A stretch of 64,000 bases of DNA from Methanobacterium sp. UBA375 (lineage in GTDB: Archaea > Methanobacteriota > Methanobacteria > Methanobacteriales > Methanobacteriaceae): NCBI GenBank assembly GCA_002495625.1, contig DAGC01000004.1, positions 181,870 to 245,869 on the forward strand. Direction: 5' to 3'. The notes under the pieces are model-generated. The model searched no databases and had not been told where the DNA came from. It was given only the letters and a program-made list of their open reading frames with translations. Shown here piece by piece: positions 58,333-64,000 of this stretch (position 1 is its first letter; each line of letters opens with the position of its first letter). The position numbers and the translations under genes were made by a program.

Positions 58333-58590
58333 ATGGTTGTTAAAATTGAAGTCTTTAAATCCCCATCCTGCCCCTACTGTCCCATGGCTGTAGAACTGGT
58401 TGAAGAAGTAAAAAAAGAGATGCCTGATGATTTAGAAGTAGAAATCATAGATATAATGCAGGATCGTGAAAAAGCCATTGAATACAATCTCATGGCCGTC
58501 CCCGCTATAGCCTTAAATGGTGTAGTTAAATTCGTAGGAGCTCCCACGAAAGAAGAGCTGGTCAGTGTAATTAAAGAAGAATTACAATAA
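58333..58590 (+). CDS. Glutaredoxin/thioredoxin-like small redox protein
   Basis: An 85-residue thioredoxin-fold protein. The active-site motif is CPYC (C13, C16) in SPSCPYCPMAVEL; the cis-proline segment is MAVPAIALNG. It belongs to the small archaeal redoxins of the Mt0807/Mj0307 type, which reduce disulfides in the cytoplasm. AAAGGTGATAAC precedes the ATG, and TATATAAGGG lies about 60 bases upstream. cbiD follows 29 bases later on the same strand. Confidence 0.93.
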   Translation: MVVKIEVFKSPSCPYCPMAVELVEEVKKEMPDDLEVEIIDIMQDREKAIEYNLMAVPAIALNGVVKFVGAPTKEELVSVIKEELQ

Positions 58591-58619
58591 AATCAAGAAA
58601 ATTTACAAAATCAAGAATT

Positions 58620-59714
58620 ATGGTAGAAAATCATACTGACAAATCTCTTGAGGACATCAAATATGGAATAACCACCGGCTCTGGAGCAGCTGCTGCAGCA
58701 AGGGCAGCACTACTAGTTTTAAAGGGTGAAGATGCAGAAACTGTCGCCATTAAAACTCCTATTGGCGATCTGGAAATAGAAGTCCAATATGCACATAAAT
58801 TAACCGATACCCACGGACAGGCATCTGTGATAAAAAGACCCTATAACGACCCTGATGTCACCGTTAACCTGGAAATCCTCGCCGATGTATGGGTCAACGA
58901 TACTGAAGGCGTAACCATAAAGGGAGGGGAAGGTGTGGGCTTGGTCACCAAACCCGGACTCCAGGTACCACCTGGCAGCCCGGCCATCAACCCCATACCC
59001 CGGAAGATGATCAAAGAGAATCTCTCTGACTTACTCCCTGAAGATAAGGGGGTGTGTGTGGAGATATCGGTCCCTGCCGGAGAGAAACTCGCGGAGAAGA
59101 CACTGAACCCCAAACTGGGAATTGAAGGGGGAATTTCCATACTGGGAACTACCGGCATCGCCCGTTCATGGAACCTGGAAAGTTATAGGAAGTCCTTCAA
59201 ATGCCAGTTGGACGTGGCCCATGCCGAGGGATACCGAGAACTTGTTTTTGTCCCTGGTAACATCGGAGAAAAAATTGCAAAACGGATTTTAACCGTATCC
59301 CCTGATAGAATAATACAGATGGGTAACTTCCCAGGATTCATGCTCCGAGAAGCCGCTGATATGGACGTGAAACGAATAATCCTCCTGGGACACGCTGGTA
59401 AACTCATAAAACTCGCCGCCGGAATTTTCAACACAGAACATCAACTTGCAGATGGGCGGAGGGAAATCATAGCTGCCCATGCAGCACTCAGTGGTGCAGA
59501 TAAAGATTTAATCAGAGAAATTTTCCAGGCCAACACCACAGAGGAGATGATGGTCATACTCGAAGGGGAAGGCCTTCTGGAAGAAACATTTAACAGCATC
59601 GCCCAGTCGGTTAAAGAAAGGAGCCAGGAACTATTCCCTGGAGAGTTAGATGTGGTCATCGTTAAGATGGATGGAACCGTCTTAAATACCAACCACCAAC
59701 TTGAACTTAACTAA
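58620..59714 (+). CDS. cbiD: Cobalt-precorrin-5B C1-methyltransferase
   Basis: Methylates C1 of cobalt-precorrin-5B in the anaerobic cobalamin pathway. 364 residues. Recognisable blocks are YGITTGSGAAAAARAAL near the N-terminus, GVGLVTKPGLQVPPGSPAINPIPR, split here over about 107-130, and VFVPGNIGEKIAK. The ATG at 58620 has no strong Shine-Dalgarno, which is compatible with coupling to the redoxin gene. Other cob/cbi genes are not in this window. Confidence 0.94.
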   Translation: MVENHTDKSLEDIKYGITTGSGAAAAARAALLVLKGEDAETVAIKTPIGDLEIEVQYAHKLTDTHGQASVIKRPYNDPDVTVNLEILADVWVNDTEGVTIKGGEGVGLVTKPGLQVPPGSPAINPIPRKMIKENLSDLLPEDKGVCVEISVPAGEKLAEKTLNPKLGIEGGISILGTTGIARSWNLESYRKSFKCQLDVAHAEGYRELVFVPGNIGEKIAKRILTVSPDRIIQMGNFPGFMLREAADMDVKRIILLGHAGKLIKLAAGIFNTEHQLADGRREIIAAHAALSGADKDLIREIFQANTTEEMMVILEGEGLLEETFNSIAQSVKERSQELFPGELDVVIVKMDGTVLNTNHQLELN

Positions 59715-59740
59715 CGATTATTTTTATAAAGAGGAGTAAC

Positions 59741-60811
59741 ATGAACATCTGTCTTTTAGGCCAATTCCCACCCCATATTGGCGGAGTATCATCACATACT
59801 TATCTACTCGCCCGGGAATTAGTTGAAAGAGGGGATGAAGTCCATGTTCTAACCTACCCCCATCCCGATATTAAGGATGTAGACGGGATACATGTAGAAA
59901 CTGCCCCTACAGTGAATATCAAGGGGTTAAGGGGATTTCTATTTCTGATATCAGCTATGATTAAATTAATCTCCATGGTCCGGAAGTACAATATCGATCT
60001 GATACACGCTCATTTTCTAATTCCCCCGGGTTTAATCGCAGTCCTTGTAGGCGGATTCACCGAGAAGAAGGTAGCGGTAACCGTGCACGGGTCAGATATC
60101 TTCATCCAGTCCCGAAACCCAGTGTTAAGACCGATAATAAAGTATGTACTCGAAAAAACCGACTATATAGCTGTGGTAAATGAAGCAATCAAAGAACAGA
60201 TACTGAAACTTGGAGTAAAAGGTGCAGATGCAAAAATCAAAGTCACACCCAACGCCGTGGACCTGGGGAAGTTCAAACCAGATATAAAGTCAGATCTGGC
60301 AGGTAACCTTGGATTGAACCCGGAAAAAAATTTGATACTCTTTGTCGGTAACCTGGTACCCCAGAAGGGACTGAAATATCTCCTGGAGGCGAAGAAACAG
60401 ATGAAATCCCAGGCAGAACTGGTGATCGTTGGTGGTGGACCATTGATGACTGAACTCCAGGAAAAGGTTAAAAAAGATGGAATAGAAGACGTGCACTTTA
60501 CAGGCGCCCGGAGGGATATAGAAAAGATCATGCCCGCCGGCGATGTATTCGTACTCCCCAGCACATCGGAAGGATTCCCCATAACCCTACTTGAAGCTTT
60601 TGCCAGCGGACTACCGGCAGTAGCCACCAGTGTGGGTGGGATAAAAGAACTGGTCACACCAGACGTTGGTCTCCTGGTAGAACCCCGAGACCCGGCAGCC
60701 CTGGGGGAAGCCCTGGATAAAATAATTCAAGATTCTGGATTAAGACATAAAATGGCTGAGAATGCACCTGTTAAGGCTCAAAAATATGGGTATCTGGAAA
60801 TACCCTATTAA
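59741..60811 (+). CDS. Glycosyltransferase family 4 protein
   Basis: A 356-residue GT-B enzyme. The N-terminal domain has LLGQFPPHIGGVSSHTYLLA, and the C-terminal one has FVGNLVPQKGLKYLLEA and the donor-binding LPSTSEGFPITLLEAFASGLP with E-x7-E. The enzyme would build an exopolysaccharide, cell-wall polymer or glycolipid; donor and acceptor are not known. It ends slightly early (KYGYLEIPY) but the fold is complete. AAGAGGAGTAAC precedes the ATG. It follows cbiD by 26 bases. Confidence 0.9.
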   Translation: MNICLLGQFPPHIGGVSSHTYLLARELVERGDEVHVLTYPHPDIKDVDGIHVETAPTVNIKGLRGFLFLISAMIKLISMVRKYNIDLIHAHFLIPPGLIAVLVGGFTEKKVAVTVHGSDIFIQSRNPVLRPIIKYVLEKTDYIAVVNEAIKEQILKLGVKGADAKIKVTPNAVDLGKFKPDIKSDLAGNLGLNPEKNLILFVGNLVPQKGLKYLLEAKKQMKSQAELVIVGGGPLMTELQEKVKKDGIEDVHFTGARRDIEKIMPAGDVFVLPSTSEGFPITLLEAFASGLPAVATSVGGIKELVTPDVGLLVEPRDPAALGEALDKIIQDSGLRHKMAENAPVKAQKYGYLEIPY

Positions 60812-60916
60812 GTGGTATAACTACAAAAAATTTATTATACTTGTAAAATGCTCTATGTAAATTAATATATCCTCAAAAATTTAAAATTTAAATATAAAAC
60901 TAAGGTGGAATGAGAG

Positions 60917-61387
60917 TTGGCTTCAGAAGATTTAACCCATCTCACCCCCCAGGGTGTGAAGATGGTGGAAGTGGGAGATAAACCCATCCAGAAAAGGACA
61001 GCCCAAGCACGGGGTACCATACATCTAAAGGAAAATACGATTAAGCTGATAGAAAAAGAGGAGATCAAGAAGGGAAACGTGTTAACCACGGCACAGATAG
61101 CATCCATAAGTGCTGTGAAGAAAACACACCACCTCATTCCCCTCTGTCACTCCCTCAAGATCACCGGAGTAGACGTGGACTTCCAGGTGGCCAAGAACAG
61201 TATAGAAGCCATGGTAACTGTACGGTCGGAGGGTAAAACCGGTGTAGAGATGGAAGCCCTGACCGGTGCGAGTGTGGCCCTTTTAACCATATGGGACATG
61301 GTGAAGAGCGTGGAAAAAGATGAAAATGGACAGTACCCCTCAACCCGGATATCTGATATTCAAGTAACTAGAAAAGAGAAGATTTAA
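60917..61387 (+). CDS. moaC: Cyclic pyranopterin monophosphate synthase
   Basis: Second step of molybdopterin/tungstopterin synthesis, needed for formylmethanofuran and formate dehydrogenases. 156 residues. Signature segments are LIPLCHSLKITGVDVDF, the active-site MVTVRSEGKTGVEMEAL, and the C-terminal WDMVKSVEKDENG. TTG start at 60917 with AAGGTGG 9-15 bases upstream; no earlier ATG is in frame. It is a separate unit from the glycosyltransferase gene, with 105 bases between. Confidence 0.95.
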   Translation: MASEDLTHLTPQGVKMVEVGDKPIQKRTAQARGTIHLKENTIKLIEKEEIKKGNVLTTAQIASISAVKKTHHLIPLCHSLKITGVDVDFQVAKNSIEAMVTVRSEGKTGVEMEALTGASVALLTIWDMVKSVEKDENGQYPSTRISDIQVTRKEKI

Positions 61388-61442
61388 ACCTATTTTACTA
61401 TTTTCTCACCTTCATTTTAATTAAACTATCAAACTGAATCCC

Positions 61443-63515
61443 ATGGAATCTGTAAAACCACAGATAAGAAAGATAATAGCGGAAAGCTATCCCCAGATAA
61501 AAGAGCTCAACCCCGCACAGAAAGCGGTGGTAGAAGCCGGCTTCCTGGAGGACGACCACAACTACATACTGGCCATCCCCACAGCCAGTGGAAAAACCCT
61601 GCTGGGGGTGATGGCGGCACTAGACACCCTGCAGAAAGGAGGTAAAGTGGTCTATGCCGTGCCGCTGATATCCATCCAGAACGAGAAACTCAAGGAGTTT
61701 AAACAGTTTGAAAAGTACGGTTACAAGGTGGGCAAACACCCCGCATCTTCTGATCTGGCGGTGATGGTATTTGAATCATTCGACGTCCTCACCCGTTTCA
61801 GCTGGAACACCCTGCGGGAAGTAGACCTCCTCATAGTGGATGAATTCCACATGCTGGGAGAGTACAGCCGGGGTCCCACCATAGAATGCGCCCTTACCAG
61901 GTCACACATACTAAACCCGGGCATGCGTATCCTAGCCCTCTCAGCTACGCTTCAAAACATGACGGAAATTGCAAACTGGTTAGACGCCCATGTGGTGGAA
62001 CACGTCTTCAGACCAGTACCCCTATTTAAAGACGTGCTCAGCACCGAGGAAATGGAGTTAAAAAACAAAAATGACGTTATATTAAGGGTTTTAAAAACTT
62101 CCATGGAGGAATCAAGCCAGATACTGGTCTTCGTCTCTACACGGAGGTTCACCGAGTCCCTGGCAGGCTTCGTCTCCGGGAAGATAAAGAAGGTTATCCC
62201 CGCGGAACGTAAGAAAGTTTTCAAAGAAGTGGCGGAGAAGATACTGGACGTCCCTAGGAAGAGAGGGTCAAGGCCAACCAGTGTATGCCTTAAACTGGCT
62301 GAATGCGTGGAGAATGGAATAGCCTTCCACCATGCCGGGTTATTTGACAAGCAGAAGGAGATTATCGAGGACGAATTCAGGGCGGGTAACCTGTACATGA
62401 TCACAGCAACTCCCAGCCTGATGTACGGAGTCAACCTCCCCTCCAAGAGTGTTATAATAAGGGATTACACCCGCTGGACATCTCAGGGTCCCCAGGCAAT
62501 CCCGGTGTTTGATTACGAGCAGATGTCCGGTCGGGCGGGGCGTCCCGGTTATGATAAGGAGGGATATTCCTATTTAATCGCGAAAAGTTTAGATGAGGCA
62601 TATAACCTGAAAGAACACTACGTTTACGGGGAGATAGAACCCACCAACTCCAAGTTACTGGAAAATAAGGACGCAGTTTACCGGCAGATCATAGCCCAGA
62701 TCGCATCTTCACTCTCCAAAACCCCGGATGAGATACAGGAATTCTTTAAACAAACCTTCTACGGGTACCAGATGTGCAACAACCAGTACCTGAGCGTGTT
62801 CGGTGCAGACAGCATGGAATACGACATCAACCAGGCACTGGAGTTCCTGATAGGACATGGCCTGGTACGGCCCACCCCGGAAGGTTTGAAAACCACTCCC
62901 CTGGGGAATTTAGTGGCTAAAACTAACTATTCAGTGGAAACCGCGGTGAGACTCAAGGAATACCTTTCCACTATAGAAGGGCTGGATATTTACAGTCTCC
63001 TCTATGAGATATCCAAGACACCGGACATCATACCCGTATCATTTAAGGGCAGGAAGAGCAAGGAACCGGTAAGGGAGAAACTCAACAATAAGGGAGTGTT
63101 TGTGGTGGATATCGGTAACTCAGAAGCCACCGCAGCTACCCTGATGGAGTGGATCGAGGAGCGGACAGAGTACCAGATAGAAAATGCCTTCCATGTCTAC
63201 GCCGCCGGCACTCGGAGGACGGCATACGATGCCTCGTTGATGGTGAAATTCTTCAAAGAGATGTGTGAGGTTCTAAATATTTATTCATACACCCAGGACC
63301 TGGAAATCCTGTCGGCACGCCTTTATTATGGTGTGAAGGAGGAGCTCATACCATTAGTGGTGGGTGTTAAGAGACTGGGCAGGAAAAGGGCCCGGGCGCT
63401 GGTGGGAGCATTTGGCACGGATTTAAGGCATGTATCACGGGAAAACCTTCAAAGAGTGGAAGGTATAGGTCCTAAAATTGCCGATGCCATATTCAGGAGT
63501 TATCAGGATAAATAG
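61443..63515 (+). CDS. hel308: Hel308-type DNA helicase
   Basis: A 690-residue superfamily 2, 3'-5' helicase that acts at stalled forks. Motif I is AIPTASGKT at 44-52; motif II is DEFH at 133-136; motif III is LSATLQN, and the motif VI equivalent is QMSGRAGRPG near 360. The C-terminal ratchet and HhH (VEGIGPKIADAIF, near 672-684) are present. Start at ATG 61443 without a Shine-Dalgarno, so leaderless translation is possible. DUF2115 gene follows 50 bases later. Confidence 0.95.
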   Translation: MESVKPQIRKIIAESYPQIKELNPAQKAVVEAGFLEDDHNYILAIPTASGKTLLGVMAALDTLQKGGKVVYAVPLISIQNEKLKEFKQFEKYGYKVGKHPASSDLAVMVFESFDVLTRFSWNTLREVDLLIVDEFHMLGEYSRGPTIECALTRSHILNPGMRILALSATLQNMTEIANWLDAHVVEHVFRPVPLFKDVLSTEEMELKNKNDVILRVLKTSMEESSQILVFVSTRRFTESLAGFVSGKIKKVIPAERKKVFKEVAEKILDVPRKRGSRPTSVCLKLAECVENGIAFHHAGLFDKQKEIIEDEFRAGNLYMITATPSLMYGVNLPSKSVIIRDYTRWTSQGPQAIPVFDYEQMSGRAGRPGYDKEGYSYLIAKSLDEAYNLKEHYVYGEIEPTNSKLLENKDAVYRQIIAQIASSLSKTPDEIQEFFKQTFYGYQMCNNQYLSVFGADSMEYDINQALEFLIGHGLVRPTPEGLKTTPLGNLVAKTNYSVETAVRLKEYLSTIEGLDIYSLLYEISKTPDIIPVSFKGRKSKEPVREKLNNKGVFVVDIGNSEATAATLMEWIEERTEYQIENAFHVYAAGTRRTAYDASLMVKFFKEMCEVLNIYSYTQDLEILSARLYYGVKEELIPLVVGVKRLGRKRARALVGAFGTDLRHVSRENLQRVEGIGPKIADAIFRSYQDK

Positions 63516-63565
63516 ATTAAGTATGATCGATGATTAATTCTTACCTAGCAAGTTTGAGGATGTAA

Positions 63566-64000
63566 ATGACCATAGAAGAAATTGAAGAGTTAGTTAACCT
63601 TGAACAAAACGAGACATTGACTAAGAATGATCTTTTCTTTATATTAAAAAAAGAGGCATCTTCCATAGATATCTGGAAGATAATGAAGGCCACTGATTTT
63701 TTAAAGGAAGATGCCAAGTATATGCAGTCACCCTACCGGGAGGACTATATAGAAAGATTTTCCAAAGCATTTTTAACCAGGATAAAGGATTTGAAGGATG
63801 ACAAGGATGATTATGATGGTGATGTGGATGTGGCCGAACTCAAAGACTTTCTAAAGGTATTAGAATTACAGTGGGAAGAAGCAAAAAGTGTTAATGAGCA
63901 GTGCTTTTTAAAAATTGCCCGGGTAATAGCACTTTACAGTACCTTCATCCGGGAAGAACCTGTCCATCCGGTGGGGACCAGTTTCCCTGGTGGGTTTAAG
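63566..64000 (+). CDS. DUF2115 (UPF0305) protein, cut by window end
   Basis: The first 145 codons of a DUF2115 protein; function unknown, found in methanogens. The HPVGTSFPGG segment near codon 135 is the family hallmark. The N-terminus MTIEEIEELVNLEQNETLTK is charged and helical. ATG 63566 follows GAGGA. It continues past the last base, which falls at the end of a codon. It probably belongs with hel308 in one transcript. Confidence 0.85.
   Translation, partial: MTIEEIEELVNLEQNETLTKNDLFFILKKEASSIDIWKIMKATDFLKEDAKYMQSPYREDYIERFSKAFLTRIKDLKDDKDDYDGDVDVAELKDFLKVLELQWEEAKSVNEQCFLKIARVIALYSTFIREEPVHPVGTSFPGGFK

Overview
The window is chromosomal DNA of a methanogenic archaeon, almost certainly in the Methanobacteriaceae and close to Methanobacterium. 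The main pointers are a surface protein ending in pseudomurein-binding repeats, two MTH865-like proteins, an F420:NADP oxidoreductase, a thermosome, ribosomal protein S17e, a GHMP-type archaeal shikimate kinase, a Hel308 helicase, and DUF2121 and DUF2115 proteins. Shine-Dalgarno sites of the AGGAGGTGAT type and TATA boxes like TTTATATA support this. The species assignment is inference.

Layout. 0-10.8 kb is mostly core: DUF2121, a metallo-hydrolase, a broken MazEF-like pair, tRNA-Thr, chorismate synthase, a four-gene minus-strand operon, a MagIII-like glycosylase, an intact MntA/HepT pair, hemB, a CitG-like gene and pheS. 10.8-23.8 kb is an accessory stress and redox segment: a MarR-MATE operon with two identical operators, nitroreductase and flavin reductase, a TumE/TumA-like toxin-antitoxin pair, a CPBP protease, an AAA ATPase, a frameshifted epoxide hydrolase, aspartate dehydrogenase, and an HxlR regulator divergent from Fno and two short-chain dehydrogenases. 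23.8-32.5 kb is very AT-rich and looks like a defence island: a broken nuclease-STAND NTPase, an 860-residue HEAT-repeat protein with a C-terminal nuclease, a HEPN-like zinc-ribbon protein, a DUF4258/DUF2283 pair and an ATPase remnant. 32.5-43.4 kb carries cell-envelope and housekeeping genes (tRNA-Glu, amino-acid permease, MsrA, thioesterase, HMG-CoA synthase and thiolase). 43.5-47.1 kb is a broken adhesin-like gene. 47.3-64 kb is core again: thermosome, a secreted peptidase-like protein, the aspartate-family and shikimate cluster (asd, dapB, flavoprotein, dapA, lysC, S17e, chorismate mutase, shikimate kinase), cbiD, a glycosyltransferase, moaC, Hel308, and a DUF2115 gene cut by the window end.

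A clear pattern is that every disrupted gene I could identify is accessory (MazEF-like pair, MATE pump, epoxide hydrolase, STAND nuclease, DUF4143 ATPase, adhesin), while all housekeeping genes read through. Several lesions sit in homopolymers, so sequencing error cannot be excluded case by case, but the distribution favours real decay. The best candidates for something new are the HEAT-nuclease protein and the neighbouring HEPN-zinc-ribbon and STAND genes.
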